Positions 1 through 12,528 are shown, counted from the first letter of the stretch. The stretch: DNA of 64,000 bases from Branchiostoma belcheri (GCF_001625305.1 NW_017803909.1:8539586-8603585); one strand, 5' to 3'. Notes: generated by a model from the sequence alone, not told the origin. Made by a program: numbers and translations.

Positions 1-1029
1 CTTTGCTGCCTAATCTGGCCGCCTCTCTGCAAATTCCCATGCCGGCCTTTGGTTCACAGGTGTCTATTGATGACTCTAGTTACATAACCGGCAAGTATCC
101 AAAAGTCAGACCAGCTCCCTGGGCTACAGTGTCTCTAATTAAAAACACTCCTGACTCTGCCAATATCACAGGAAGCCCTGCAGAAACAGATAGAACTGCC
201 ACATCCTGAGAGAGGTGCCCAGTCTGGGTGTCAGCCACCTGCCAGCCACATGTCCCCGGCCATTTCCTTGGATGCAGAACAAATGATCTCATCACAGTAG
301 AGCATATCTCCCTCCCGCTGACCCCAGGCTATCAATTTGGACCCACAAATTCTCTTCTCCCTGGACACACTGCACAGAGGAACTCAGTCCAAACGGTTTG
401 TTTTCTATTACCAACAAATCAGGAAACAGAAAGAAATGGACTAGATAGAAAGAAGGCAAATCTACTTTAGGTTTCAGTATTCGTCCACAGAAAGGTTCTT
501 TTGTGACAGAAATTACCTCTTTTTAAGCAGCCTGCAAAAAATGCAGAGTTTGGGAAATTCTTTTCTTTTCAAGAATTCTTAGCCCAAAAGATATACTGTT
601 TAAAACAAACCAACTGCCCTGGATGCCTAACCTCCACGGACGAACCATTTTTGTTCTAAACACCCCCTGCAAGTCTAGGGCAATGGTCAAGCCCACCGCT
701 GCACTCTCCTGGCAGGTTGTAGAGGACTGGCAGCCAACTCATGTCAACACCACCGGTCTCCTCTGGCTCTGACGTGCCCACTGGATGTAACATCCTTACC
801 CCTGGATCATGTGTGTCTTCCTAAGTACATGTTGCAATGGGAAAACAAAGTAGACCAGCTTATCCACTAGGGAGGCCCCTTTCTGACTCTTAATAGAGCG
901 GCTTTGTGATAAATTGGAACTGGGACTTTAAGGCTCTTTTTAAATGTCTCCTCTGGATCTATGAAGCTGACAGAAATATTCCATGACTACCATAGGCTAG
1001 CTAGATGGTATTTGCAGCATATAACTGCT
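1..1029. other. Intergenic, no gene recognised
   Basis: Short open frames exist on both strands over 1-470 (68, 71 and 80 codons), but they overlap one another, have no recognisable domain and no convincing splice context. I see no RNA gene or clear repeat. The stretch may be the flank of a neighbouring gene or unique noncoding DNA. Confidence 0.4.
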
Positions 1030-1390
1030 TTTTGATTAATATATGGATGACATCCTCTGAGAACCCCAAAACTGATGCGAGCGTGTGAATAAAAAAAAAA
1101 GTTTGGCCTCCCAAAAAAGTTACTTTCATTATGACATCTACATGGTTTTGAAGGTTGAATAAATAAGTACTAGTATGGTTTGGCAAATAATCTAGTCCTC
1201 AAATTCATTTCTTTATATTTTCGTACTTCTCGTTTGATTTTGGCATTCTACGACATAGGTATCATTTTCCAGTGTTTTTTTTTCAACTTACGGTATATTT
1301 TCGCTCATTTTGCAAAATTGGAAAATTCATGTGTGTGCAGATGTCATCCATATACATGTACTAGTAGTAGTAATCAAATCAACATGGTCT
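1030..1390. mobile_element. Short inverted-repeat element, family B copy 1
   Basis: The ends carry inverted ATGGATGACATC / GATGTCATCCAT motifs, and the interior matches 32471-32829 and 41187-41597 over most of its length, including the internal motif TTGATTTTGGCATTCTACGA. No coding capacity. Non-autonomous DNA transposon (MITE-like) is inferred from size, inverted ends and copy number. Confidence 0.7.
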
Positions 1391-1942
1391 ATAGAATTAT
1401 ATTTTCAATATAATATTAACCAGGACCTCCCATTGTCCTGTTTGTAAACAGATCCACTGTTCCTATAGGGAGAGTATCAGAGAGGCCCACCCTGATCTCT
1501 GTTGACTTTTTGACTCTTAAGTAGCATATCTAGTTTCTTCCCCTCTTTACCAAGGGACCCTAGGGCAGGCATAAGGCACCAATTACACCCCAGCTCCCTG
1601 GTTATATTCCTCTCCATGGGGAGGGCTGGGGTTTCATGACACAGCCCTGCAAGGGGTGGCATTTCCAGACATGAGTAGCTGATGTTTTATACTGCCAGGT
1701 GCACCTCTTCTTCAATTAAATGAATGAACTTCATTGCGCAACAATTTCTACACAACACACAAGGAACAAAGCATGGGAAGTTAATTATGGGAATCTTTTT
1801 CTAACATTTCTAAGAAACTAGTCAAAACTAGTTGCAAAGAACTGATATTGCACACATCCAAGCCAAAATGACTTTTTTTAACCCTGAGAAATGCTATTTC
1901 ACACATTTCAAGATGAACATTTTTAGGGAGTGAACCTAAGTG
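1391..1942. other. Intergenic, nothing recognised
   Basis: A minus-strand open frame of 61 codons lies at 1477-1662, with no family resemblance that I can name. No repeat copy elsewhere in the window was noticed. Confidence 0.3.
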
Positions 1943-2131
1943 AGGGCCTGCATGCCCTTTTTCGTAAGGCGTAATCAGGCCTTTTTAGACTTCGTAATTC
2001 ATAGGCAGCCTCTGCAAAAATCAACGCAATTCGTAATAGGACATTAGCCACAAATCATAAAGTAATCAGCTATGAGACTTAAATGTAATTCGTAATCGGC
2101 GGCAAAAATTTTGCATGCAGGCCCTCCTAAG
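1943..2131. repeat. Element family J copy 1 (GGGCCTGCATG ends)
   Basis: Flanked by inverted GAGGGCCTGCATG and CATGCAGGCCCTC, with internal reiteration of a TCGTAAT core. Same architecture as 16861-17127 and 39283-39530, which reiterate TACGCTCTA instead. Non-coding. Confidence 0.65.
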
Positions 2132-2378
2132 TCTTCATGCTTGTCTTATATTAACTTCTGAGGTACTCCTTCCCCCGCTTCCTTACCACTTAACTCATGA
2201 CTGACTGAAGTAAACAGTAATGACAAGTTAAAGAACAGACTTTCAACTTGAGTTCAAGCATGCTTATCTCTTAAAGTCAAGTCTGACAATCCTTTTATCA
2301 TACAGGAAAATCCCTGCCAAGGTACGGTATGCAGAAACAACATGACAGACAGAACCTTGACTGCAATTTTAATCATAC

Positions 2379-2754
2379 TTAGGCCACACCAATTCAATTT
2401 GTTGGTTCTCAGATTTTTTTCAGGAAAAAATACGAAGCGACAGGGCAAAAAAAATAAATAAATAAAAACAGGTCTAGGCATCCTATTATAGCCCTAAATG
2501 CTACAATAGGAGCCATGAGGTCAACACAAAAGGCTGGGTCAATATTTAAACAATGAATTTTGAACTTTTAATTAAACCACTGCATTGATAGATGGCAAAA
2601 CTGTAAGAACTAGGAAGAAAAGCACTTTCCTCAACTGTTGGGGGCAAAATATGAGCATTTTTGAGTAGATTCAGAAACAGAATTTTTTTTTTGCAAATCA
2701 AAAAAAAAAATGAAGCAACTTCAAGAACCAACAAATTAAATTGGTGTGGCCTAA
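2379..2754. mobile_element. MITE family A copy 1 (complete)
   Basis: Terminal inverted repeats of about 31 bp begin TTAGGCCACACCAATT and end AATTGGTGTGGCCTAA. The 376-bp interior lacks coding capacity and recurs at 5845-6108, 9764-9862, 18569-18799, 51108-51418 and 54034-54413. Classic non-autonomous DNA transposon structure. Confidence 0.85.
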
Positions 2755-3552
2755 AAGTATGCACACTATTTTGAAGAATACCAATGACATGTTTGATACA
2801 GTTTGTTTTTAGAAAACTTTGCAGATATGAGAGGTAAACATTCGAGGTAGTCTGTCTGGTCCTTGTGTATAGGAACTCTGTCTTGGCTTTCCTCCATATT
2901 GAGGAAGTGCCAAGTTCAAAATTTACGGACTCATTAAAAGTAACTGTTATGCCTTAAGATTTAGAGCCAAGATTAGCCTGAACTTTCCTTTAACTTTCTA
3001 TCTCGTCTGGGATCTTCCTTTTCAGTGACTTTGTTTTGCTTCACAGTATCAATTAGGGAGAGAGGTTTGATTTACAAATTTCTTCAAGATCTACATGAAC
3101 ACTGGAACATCTGATTCAACTTGAAGCCTTGTAAGTTGTACAATGTATATCATGTCACTGCTACATGTGTAAACACATGTCATTTGAACGAGCAAGTTCA
3201 ACATCCTTCAACTGGCATGTCGTTACCTCCGTGAATAGAGGTTTCGTTTTCGGTGGGTCTGTTTGTGTGTTTGCTTGTGTTTCAATCATGGATCCACATG
3301 GTAGGCAAATTTCGGACACTGACAGGAAGTTAGATCAAAGGTCCCAGAAAAGGCTATCTCATTTACTTGTAAACTTTATTCAGCAATCAACTTTGTAGTC
3401 TTTGACAAGACTAAATTGGGTTGATTTTACATTTCATTCATAAAAAACATTACATTTAAAATACCATTAGTTTAAAAAGACAGCGAATTTCCGATATTGT
3501 TAAAATCTCTCAACATTAAATATACAACACAAGCATAAAGATTTCGCGGGCT
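2755..3552. other. Intergenic, nothing recognised
   Basis: AT-rich DNA. The part near 3400-3552 is probably the 3' untranslated end of the minus-strand retrotransposon that follows, but I could not fix its boundary. Confidence 0.3.
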
Positions 3553-4074
3553 TTACATTGACGAAAGAGTTCTGGGTATGAAAGAGTTTTTGTGTCTATT
3601 TGATCTGCTGAGTGGTGGTTTCAGTCCCGTACGGCGGCGTAAGTTGTAGGGTGTCTGAACCACTGGGGGCAGGAACAGTCTACAGGGATGTGTGGTGTCT
3701 TTCAGGATTCGCTGCAGCTCGCGTAGAGACGCTTCATGTCGACCTAACTCTAGCGTGTGTAGTTGCTGGTGCTCAGTGCCGATGTATTTGCAACAGAGTT
3801 TTTGGATTTTTTCCAGCTCATTTGACAGATTCTTTGGAAGCCCTCCCCACACAGGTGATCCGTACTCCATGACAGGTCGGATGAATGAAGTATAGATACT
3901 CAGTAGTACGTCAGAGGGTAGTCCGGACTTCCTGGCAAGTCGTAAGTAGTGGATACGGGGTTGTACCTTCGAGATGATGCCTTTGACATGTTCATCCCAT
4001 GTGAGATCACTAGTAACAGTGACACCCAGGAGCTTGAATTTCTTAACTCTCTCCACTGGCTGGCCGTTTAACAT
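3553..4074 (-). pseudogene. Non-LTR retrotransposon reverse transcriptase, C-terminal fragment
   Basis: A 173-codon frame encodes the C-terminal end of a LINE reverse transcriptase polyprotein. It has the motif KFKLLGVTVTSDLTWDEHV (start of the thumb region), then YTSFIRPVMEYGSPVWGG and ELEKIQKLCCKYI, then an arginine-rich tail, as in CR1/Jockey/RTE-like elements. The catalytic palm with the FADD box is absent. An in-frame stop (TAA near 4103 on the plus map) precedes it, and upstream minus-strand sequence is still weakly coding-like in another frame. This is a 5'-truncated, decayed insertion, as usual for target-primed reverse transcription. The exact clade cannot be told from this fragment. 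Confidence 0.85.
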
Positions 4075-4299
4075 GAGTGGCGGGGGATTTACCGGGTCTT
4101 ACCGTCTTCAATTTCCTGCAATATGCATGTCAGTTGCCTTATCGGAGACACCTAACACTGAGTCAAGTTCATAATAATGAATGAAATGAATTATTCTCAA
4201 AAATTCTTGGAGGTATGAGATTCTTACAATTTCTTCTTACTTGTAAGTTGTATGTCTGTCATTAACACTCATGGTTACAGACTTACAAAAACCAAGTAA

Positions 4300-4666
4300 A
4301 GGCCTCAAAATTAACTTTCCTTCCTATTGTCCCAACACTGACCAAAAAATAAGTTTCAACTGCCCCGAAGTGAGGATGAACTGTCCCAACCTGTTTTTTA
4401 GGGAAGTATTGTACATTGTATGACTTCAACTTGAAGTTTACTTATGTTCACTCCCAGGTGCACTATAATTGCAGAGTAGACAGGAAATTCGGGGGAACTT
4501 TTCCGGATCCGAAACCCGGGACATGATTTTGATAAACAAAAAATGGGTGACATTCTGATGTTATTTTTCTATTGTCCCAAAAAGGTCCCAAAGTGTCCTT
4601 TTAGTTGTCCCAGCCTGAATTTTAGCGATCGGTGGCCACTGGACCACCTTTAATTTTGAGCCCTGC
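4300..4666. mobile_element. Element family G copy 1
   Basis: Begins AGGCCTCAAAATTAACT and ends TTAATTTTGAGCCCT, an inverted terminal repeat. Internally it repeats a TTGTCCCA motif. A second copy with the same order of blocks lies at 28999-29374. No coding capacity. Confidence 0.75.
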
Positions 4667-5844
4667 AAGTATCTTTATCAATTTTTTAGAGACTGATGTT
4701 ACATCTCTGAAGATAAAAACTCTTCTCCGCTCCAACACAAACCGCACAGCACCAGGAACAAAGCATACCAGGACTTTCTCAAGTACCCAAGAAGCTTTAT
4801 GGAGGACACCGTGACAGAGATGGATGAAACTGTACAAGATAGTTCAGTCAACACAGCAGACAGACCTAGGACAACTCAGCGTGTTGTCCTGAAGCCTTGT
4901 GTGCACATGTGGTTTCCAGCCGCACCCCTCCTCTCTAGGTAAACTACATGGCGTGCGTGCGCCGCGGAAAAATGTCGTCGGCACGCGGACGGCAACTTTG
5001 TTAGTCACGGAACGAGCAACACTTTGCGATTTGTCGAGAACGCGGGTTGTATCCTCTGTGGCAAGTACCAAACATTCTTCAGCTCTTGTCACGCATAATG
5101 AAGAAGAAAAGGTGAAGACTTTTGGAATGGTGCTGTTCAAGATTTCTCCACAAGACTCAGGACAGTTGGGAAAGCTAAACATGAAAATGGACAAACATTT
5201 GGAGCAAGCAACTAAAGATGACATTTATCTAAGTCTTGCTTGAGTAATGAGTAAAATATGGTCTTAACCAGCATCCACAATTTGCAGAACAAATACAACT
5301 GCAAATCAAGACATTGTCATAGCTGCTTTGCATAATTATATACTAGTAAAGAAACAGGCTGTGCTAGATAATGCTGTTAGCAACACAGAATTTACTGTCA
5401 CAATCCTCTACTGTCCATCTATACATCACTTTACCTTTAGACAACAAACGCTGGTCGAAAGTTTGCCTTGCTGTTTTGACTTCTCACCTTTAAGGGAGAC
5501 GTTTTGTTTCAAAGATCAAAATCACCAAAACTTGGTGATCGGACAAAAACAACTTAGGCTGACAGAAAAGAGAGAGAAAAAGACTTTGTTTAAGGAAACA
5601 AGATGTTTATCACCACTAATGTGGCATGAAAAAGGAAGAAATTTTCTCTCCAATTAGTCTTTCTCTCCTGTTCCTGCATCCATCACAATTACAGCACTTA
5701 TCTTCAGTCTCCTGTGTGTTAACACAAAAGAAGTAGGAGATGTTTTTGTAGACATGAATCATCTGAACCAAGCGGCACAACGGCCTGGAATGCTGCAAGG
5801 AGAATCCAAGAATTCATCCCTGAAGGGCCATCCTTCTTCAGACT
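4667..5844. other. Intergenic, one possible exon only
   Basis: Apart from the weak open frame at 4899-5243, I see only AT-rich DNA and an open stretch of 109 codons at 5328-5657 with no recognisable features. Confidence 0.3.
4899..5243 (+). other. Unidentified open frame, 114 codons, possible exon
   Basis: An open frame starts in locally CpG-rich DNA (4920-5050) and ends TAG-free at a TGA near 5241. The C-terminal half has balanced composition without low complexity (for example KVKTFGMVLFKISPQDSGQL), which is somewhat protein-like. I recognise no family, and the antisense frame (4844-5224) is equally long, so coding status is open. It could be an exon of an unrecognised gene or chance. Confidence 0.2.
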
Positions 5845-6108
5845 TAAGGCCACACTAATTTAATTTGTTGGTCCAGAAAAAATATGAAGCGACAGGGTGA
5901 AAAAAAATTAACATGAAAACAGGTCTAGGCATCCTAATGCTACAACAGGAGCCATGAACATGAAGTAGACACAAAAGTTAATATTTAAACAATGAATTTT
6001 ATGAATATTAATCACACCACTGCATTGATAGATGGAAAAAAAACTGGAACAACTAGGAAGAAAAAGACTTCCCTCAACTGTTTGGGGGCAAAATATGAGC
6101 ATTTTTTA
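5845..6108. mobile_element. MITE family A copy 2, truncated
   Basis: Begins TAAGGCCACACTAATTTAAT and follows the family A order of blocks as far as AAATATGAGCATTTTTTAG. It then stops abruptly against a fragment of family D (6109-6148). The right terminal repeat is missing. Confidence 0.75.
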
Positions 6109-6148
6109 GTTTTGCCGCCCTGTAATAATTGCATTGGATGCCTTTAAT
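6109..6148. repeat. Family D terminal fragment
   Basis: Contains TTGCATTGGATGCCTTTAAT, matching the end of the family D element at 17735-18103. It directly abuts the truncated family A copy, suggesting one element inserted into or recombined with the other. Confidence 0.55.
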
Positions 6149-7040
6149 ATATTTCCCTGTCATGGACAAACATCAAGTCTACAGCCAGGTTCCTACATGT
6201 ACAGCACAGCTGGACTGGGGGAAATGGTTGATGGTGGAAGAATCCTGAGGGGGATAACATCAAAGGACGCTTAATCAACGGGAAGGCCCCAGCGAGAGAC
6301 CTTTAGGATGAGTTGCAATCCCCCAAAATCTGGACGCACTTCTAGAGGTTGGACTGCCTGGGGGGAGGAACATTGGACACAGATTGGCGCCCAGGGAGCT
6401 GGCTTTGTAGTCTTTAAACTTTACGCAGAGGTGTAATGTATAGTAAATGGAGAAACGGGGAAAGTCGTCAGATTTACTGACATGTTTATAAAATCGGTTC
6501 GGAATGAAAGAATAAGTGGTCAAGGCCAACACTGTTGGGAATGCGAGTTGGCTTGTTGGAGAGTTTGCAGATTTTGAGAGGCGCAAGGAAAAAGAATTAC
6601 GCTGTTGTTCTCTAAACAAACTGGATCAATCTTTAAATATATCAAACTTGGATCAGTGGTATTACATATATATGGGGGAGTCCACTACACGTAGTGTTTA
6701 AACATACTTAATGGGTTTTTATACAAGGTAACACAAGCCGATTTATCATGCTTGATACAATGTATGTACATGCTGTAACAGTATAGCCTGGGTATCAGAC
6801 TGTTGCCAGGGCCAATATGCTACAGGCCAGCTCCTCGGCTCTAGGGCCAACATGTCCCAAAAAGAAATTTTACCATACCATAGACATCCCTGAGATAGAA
6901 ACTAAGCAGGGTCTAACTGGGGACTGGCCTGTGGCTTTGAGAATAGTCTGGCATACAGGCTAGTAGCAGTATGGAGGAAGAAAGTAAGTGTTACAACATA
7001 CAGACCTATCATGAAAGTTCATCTGTGTTGGTAGTTACAT
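6149..7040. other. Intergenic, nothing recognised
   Basis: A minus-strand frame of 114 codons (6275-6619) and a plus-strand frame of 61 codons overlap, neither with recognisable features. Confidence 0.3.
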
Positions 7041-7190
7041 GTTTAAGTTAAAAGTTTTGGTCCAACACAAAAAGTTCTCTCACTAGAGCTTTCGACTACT
7101 GAGGAAGACCATGCAGAGTGTCTGGTCGAAAGCTCTAGGTGAGAGAATTTTTTGTGTTGGATCAAAAGTTTTAACTTTAAACAAACATAC
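7041..7190. mobile_element. Foldback element with hammerhead-like loop, copy 1
   Basis: Two arms of about 52 bp are near-perfect inverted repeats (left arm contains TTTTGGTCCAACACAAAAAG, right arm TTTTTTGTGTTGGATCAAAA). The centre reads CTGAGGAAGACC, a 13-base loop, then GGTCGAAAG, flanked by inverted AGAGCTTTCGAC / GTCGAAAGCTCT. A shorter relative is at 52330-52475. See the finding on hammerhead-like cores. Confidence 0.75.
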
Positions 7191-7666
7191 AGACCTGTGA
7201 ATGAGACAAATTGATATGGTGTGCAGCATTTCGCATGTCATGTTTCAATTTGTCTTGTGCATGCTTGTGTGGCAACGGCTTCAGATGATTTTAACTGTGA
7301 ATTGTCCACACCTTCAGTACACTGCAGTCAACTTTACGAACTGTTTAACAACTATGTAAAAAGAACTCAATCCAGATAAGTCTGCCAGGTTGATTGAATG
7401 TAATAAGTGCACAATAATCTAGGAGTGTGAACTAACAAGCTAAGGATGAAGACACTCTATCAAAGTTTACCATATGAAGTTAGACATGTTTTTCCAGCAG
7501 TGGATTTAGATTTGAAAAAAAAATTAATATGACTAAGTTAGTCTTGTGAAGACTTTGAAGAGGTCAACTATAAAGTTTCTTTGTAAAATTAGATAACTTC
7601 AGACACGTGTGACTTCCCTAGCCTCCTGCACAGACTTCTAGTGGGTCAGTAGTTGTTTCTATGAAC

Positions 7667-8016
7667 CGAGCAAAACTGGAAATATTTTGACTAAGGCAAT
7701 TCTTATGATATTGACACATACTGCTTCACTTTAGCACATTTCAATCAATTACTGTATTTTATACTTTGGGTGTTTAAAACTGCAGAAACAAGCCCCAAGA
7801 TGAGTCCTTTATTTTATTGGTGGTACCCTAAAAAACCAGCCCAGGGGCCTTCCAGTAACCATTTTCTGTCAGAAGTTTGTATTTTTGCTCCATGAGGGCC
7901 AATATACATTGGGATAGTGTGGTTTCAACTCAGTAGATACATGTAAGGGACTACACTGTAGAATATTGACTTTGAAAAATTGGGTTTCCAAGCCCTAAAA
8001 ACTGCAATGGATGCAG
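7667..8016. mobile_element. Element family D copy 1
   Basis: Shares nearly its full length with 15478-15843 and, inverted, with 17735-18103. Diagnostic blocks are AATATACATTGGGATAGTGTG and TTGACTTTGAAAAATTGGGT. A partial copy is at 44349-44490. The family end is a GGATGCCTTTAA-like sequence. Non-coding. Confidence 0.75.
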
Positions 8017-9763
8017 GGCCCACTTGTGGGAAGGGCTTAACTTCCTCTGCTGCGTTAGAAAACCTTAGCCCATGTGAAAAAAACAAAGTCTTCGAAGGAG
8101 GGTATGTCTACCCCATGAATTAGTGAAAATAGCTGATCTGAGTAATGCAGACGCTCTTCATTATCAAAGACTCTAGCCTCTCCCAAGGAAGTTTGCTTAG
8201 GGCAAACAGAGACAGCTTGAAGTCTATCAGCCTTCCTTAGCTTTTCCCAGTGGGGAGGTTTCAACAACCCAGTTGATCCCTGCCTCTTTGAAGTTTAACA
8301 ATCAAAGCTAGGTCTAACATTGCTTGATAGAGCTTGGTATATACTTTATTAGCAGGATTCAGGTATAGGTTAATCTGCACATTGCTGTGTTGCGTTTAGA
8401 CCTTTCTGGCCCACGGCTGGATTGTTGTGGCAAGTTGAGGAAAAGGAAAATTACAGTGAATTGGATTTGTCCATGAGAGCAGTATTAGGAGGAAATTCAA
8501 TTTGAGCCGTGTTGCTGGGAGGATCGGTTGCAGTTCCCTGTGGTTTCCTGCTCTGTCCACATTCCTGCCGCAGCCCCCCAATGCCAAAGTCAACACCGTG
8601 ACATCTTGTAGGCAGCGTGTTGACGGTGTTTCAGATAACCCTTTTAGATTACTACCCATTGTCATAACAACCTGCTGTCAAACCCAACAAGGGGACTGGC
8701 GCGAGGCCGTCTTTCACGACGGGCTCCCGGACCGACGGGAGGTCCGCGCCCTTGGAGCCGACCTTGCCATATATCAGTTGTACGCTTCACTCACCAATGA
8801 TGCAATCTGAGCAATCTCAGAGGCGGCTCATACTAAAGTCCACCTGTTCAAAGGAAGGACCGTCACCACTGTGTGATCTACATAAAATGTTCTTGCATCA
8901 TCTTGTCTTGACTTGTCTTTTTGTTTCCTTTTGGACTTTTGTCTTCGCTTATTTGCATATCAGCATGAAAGTTCATCATTATTTGCATATCAATCAATAC
9001 CGGTAGTTTGTGCTTATAAACCTGCATTTCTCCTCTGGTCTCTCAGTCACTGACAAAAGGTAGTGGATACTACCTGAAACGTTTGACCATATCCAGTTGC
9101 TTGAGTAACTGCTTCTTGGCATAAAATGTTCCTGTATACCATTCACGTTAACATCACTTTTTTTGGAAGACCACCATCGTAGCGTAGGTATAAATAATGT
9201 AGAACACTTACATGTATGACCGGTATGGGGTGTTTAAATTTTGCACAAACTTAGTTGAAATACGACCCTTGGCTATGTCCTATGATGTATATTTATAACA
9301 CAAGAGCCTAATGGAAAGATGTTCTAAGCTAAGTGAAGTTGATGTCTACATCAGCCTTTTGAAGATTTTCCTCGGAAGAAAAATATTTTCCATTTCAGAA
9401 ATTCTTCTGATACCAGAGCATACACTTTTACATGTACGCCCGAAATTTTTAATGAAAAAAGATGACTTCAAGACAAAATGCATACCAAAATATTACCTGT
9501 AAATAAAGAAATTGATTCAAGAATGTTCATGTCTTCATAAGGTTTTTATTTATTGTGCAATATCTAAATATTTCAAATTTCATTAAAATCAACTTTGTGA
9601 AAGTTTTCAATGCTGTTTCTACCACATCTAAGGGCTTGTATTGCAATAAAATAAGACAGAAGCTGACTTTTTTTACGATACCACCTGCTGACAAACATCT
9701 TGACTCTTATAAAATCTTTCTGATAATTTCTATCATTGACTAGAGGCTGTCAATGCTAAAGTA
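8017..9763. other. Intergenic, mostly unassigned
   Basis: Contains a possible exon at 8502-8810 (separate entry) and, at 9042-9095, a small stem (GGTAGTGGATACTACC) preceded by CTGAC and followed by TGAAACGTTTGACC, similar in plan to the hammerhead-like elements. I see nothing else supportable. Confidence 0.3.
8502..8810 (+). other. Possible terminal exon, unidentified
   Basis: An open frame of 102 codons ends TGA at 8808-8810. Its last 45 codons are GC-rich relative to the surroundings and read GDWREAVFHDGLPDRREV and onward. The other plus-strand frame over the same DNA is also open, so frame choice is unsafe. An AG before the GC-rich part (around 8691) could be an acceptor. No family recognised. 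Confidence 0.2.
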
Positions 9764-9862
9764 ATAGGATGCCTAAACCTGTTTTTATTTTTATTTTTTT
9801 TTGCCATGTCGCTTCATATTTTTTCTGACAAAATCTGAGAATATTAATTTCGTGTGGCCTTA
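9764..9862. mobile_element. MITE family A copy 3, fragment
   Basis: Inverted relative to copy 1. It has TAGGATGCCTAAACCTG, the TGTCGCTTCATATTTTTTC block, and ends CGTGTGGCCTTA. About one quarter of the element is present. Confidence 0.65.
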
Positions 9863-11778
9863 CAGTACATTGTAGGTACATGTATGTTCTAGTATACATG
9901 TATGAGGCAAAGTGGAGAGGGGGGGGGGGTTCAGAGCAAGGATAACATCCCACACAGGTGTTTTCCTCTAGGCAGTGCCTGGTGGTACGGGGGACCACAC
10001 ATCGTGATGCGTTAGTGTAACCACCCGGCCAACTGGTCAGCACAGTAATTAAAAAAACGCCTTTTTCACTTTATACAATATGTACTGGGTGAACAGTTAG
10101 ATAAAACATGGGTTAACCTGGTACCATCACTGATTAAAATGCGAGGCTCTCTACACGATTTTCCCACAAGAGCATTCTACTACTGTAACATATAAAACTG
10201 ATGTGTAGATTCTGAGATGGAATAATGATTGAGAAGAAAAACCTGTACTGAAGAGAATCTTAATGTGTGACAAGACATTCTTTTCCATTACTATACTCTG
10301 AAGTGCTGCACCTTAATTCTTCAAAGACAAATTTTCTTTCCAGGAACCCTGGAACCCTGAGACTACAATGGTAAATTCAAAGAGATCTACTAATAAATAT
10401 GTAATAATTTTCAAGGTACATGAATGTATGCATACTTAGGATATCCAGGTGTTGGAAAAACTTTTGAAAATGTCTCCATAACACTTTTAACAACTTGTAA
10501 AGGTTTATTCTCGTGATTTTTGCTTAATCAAGTTAATGGTGAAGTTACATGTAGTCCTCTCATGTTCATGTTAGAGAAACCAGAGTGTCTATCACACACC
10601 AGTTTCAGATTATGAAATAGTAATAAACATAAGTCCTAACCAAAGGCATCTGTCATCGGTAGATGTCTGTTATGGGTTCCATTTTCGGCCTTAATGTATC
10701 CTCTGGATGAAGAAATTGTTTATGACAGCTGTCTGAGGGAGTCACAGGTCACCCTTACATGTGTACTGGTACTATCAACTCTCATAATTCTATAGAGCAC
10801 CGTAAGAACACCACATTTTTTATGGGTAAGGGTCAGTATCTTGAGTCATGGTGAAAACAAAAATACAATTTGGATTTCAAAATGATCAAAAAATGGAGTA
10901 AAATAAGCTTGACTGGAACAGTACAGCTAGCTTTTACTACCAGCCCAACATTTAATTAAAAGGAATTTTTCTATAGACTATAGATGGACCAATCATCAAT
11001 TATCTAAAGGATGTTTTCTCAAAGTTGCAAGTCAACAGAACTATGCAACTCACTCTTCTTTCACACACATGAAGGAAGGCAGTTTTGTGACAATAACAAG
11101 AGTTCAAGACGAGGAAAAAAAAAAAAACAGACAATGAATATTCAAGGCATGCTGACTGCAAATGCAGCAAAAATTTGCCCTGAAGTTATTCCCAAGCAAT
11201 ATCTAGAACTTACATGTGTTTCAAATCTTCTGAGATTAAGGGAGAGAAACTGCTGCAACAATTATATGTAAAATATCGGAAGAGAGTTAATCCTACCTTC
11301 AGTTTAACTCAGTGTAAAAACCTTTGTTGACTAGCCCGGAGCCAGTAGTAACAATTCTGTATCACAACCAAAGATCAGTCTCATATGGTGTTGGGTCTTA
11401 GATCTACTTAATCCTTTTCTGAGGAAGCGGGCATACAAGAAGTCATTTTCAAGTCTCTTGACTTAAACTGTGACAAAAGTGGACAGGTGGGAATGTCAAG
11501 AACTGATGACCAAATGCCTCAAGTCTCTAGACAGGTAATTAGAATAACCAGATATCCAATAACCAACCTGTGGAAGGATGGGTGCAGAATCTGAACACCA
11601 GTACTCACTATATATTGTTTTGAGATCATTGCAAGATAACAAAATTTGAGCCATGGGACACTGGTGATTGTTTATCAAACCTTAATCAACTTAACTCTGA
11701 TCCAAATGATGCCCCCAAAACCAAGGTGCTAGACAAGGAAACATACACAAAGGGGTATTAAGCATTGATAGTAAAAAT
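9863..11778. other. Intergenic, nothing recognised
   Basis: AT-rich. A minus-strand 95-codon frame at 9756-10043 overlaps the family A fragment and is not credible as a gene. A plus-strand 86-codon frame (11011-11271) has no recognisable feature. Confidence 0.3.
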
Positions 11779-12096
11779 GTTAAGGTTCAAGTCCGATTCC
11801 GGACTTATCTAAAAAAAAAACATGTCACATACCCCTTTTCTTACCAAACCACCTAAAACCTCCCATAGATGGCAAAATCTGTGCTGCAAAATGAAGAAAA
11901 GATTGACATTGGGCATCGTCAATTGTCAGCCTCCATGTTTTGCCCAAACAACATTGCAAGTATGCCAGCATGTAATTTTATACAGTTATATGCCGTGGGT
12001 TTAGATCTGGACTTACGAGTCCGGAACTGAACCTAAACCTCTGGACTTGAATCCGGACCTGAACCTAAATGTGGGTTTAGGTACACAGCACTACAG
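11779..12096. repeat. Element family I copy 1
   Basis: Reiterates blocks of the type TCCGGACTTGAACCTAAA and contains CCTCCCATAGATGGCAAAAT. The same blocks in the same order occur at 13177-13596. Similar CCTGTACCTAAA reiterations occur at 32115-32200 and 33630-33690. Non-coding. Confidence 0.7.
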
Positions 12097-12528
12097 GTAA
12101 ATCTGGATGAACATGTAGGACATTTTTAAGGAGGGTGACTACCAATAGGTCTATGAGAGAATGGTATACATGTATATTCAAACCCTGCAGCAAAGACTTC
12201 CTATAATGACTACAAAATGTACTCTGTTTACAAGTGTTTTCTCCATTTGTCTTGTGGTTACATAAGTGGTGGCGACACTAGAACATTCCTACGTCCAAGC
12301 TCAGGCCTTACGAACGAGGAAAACCATGGACTATGACAGCCAAACGTCGACCTTCTGCCGAGGGCAAGAAATCTTCAAGGGTCAGAGGAATCTGGAGCAT
12401 GTGACGAACGCTGTTCAATTGAGAGGACCCTTGCACCCCGCTAGGGTCCATCCTGTGCTTTGAAATATTACCTTCCTGAAGCAAGGTTCTCTACCTGACA
12501 GTCTGCAAATGTGCCGGCCAAATGGCCC
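12097..12528. other. Intergenic, nothing recognised
   Basis: A 65-codon plus-strand frame at 12266-12463 of mixed composition is present, without homology that I recognise. Confidence 0.3.
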
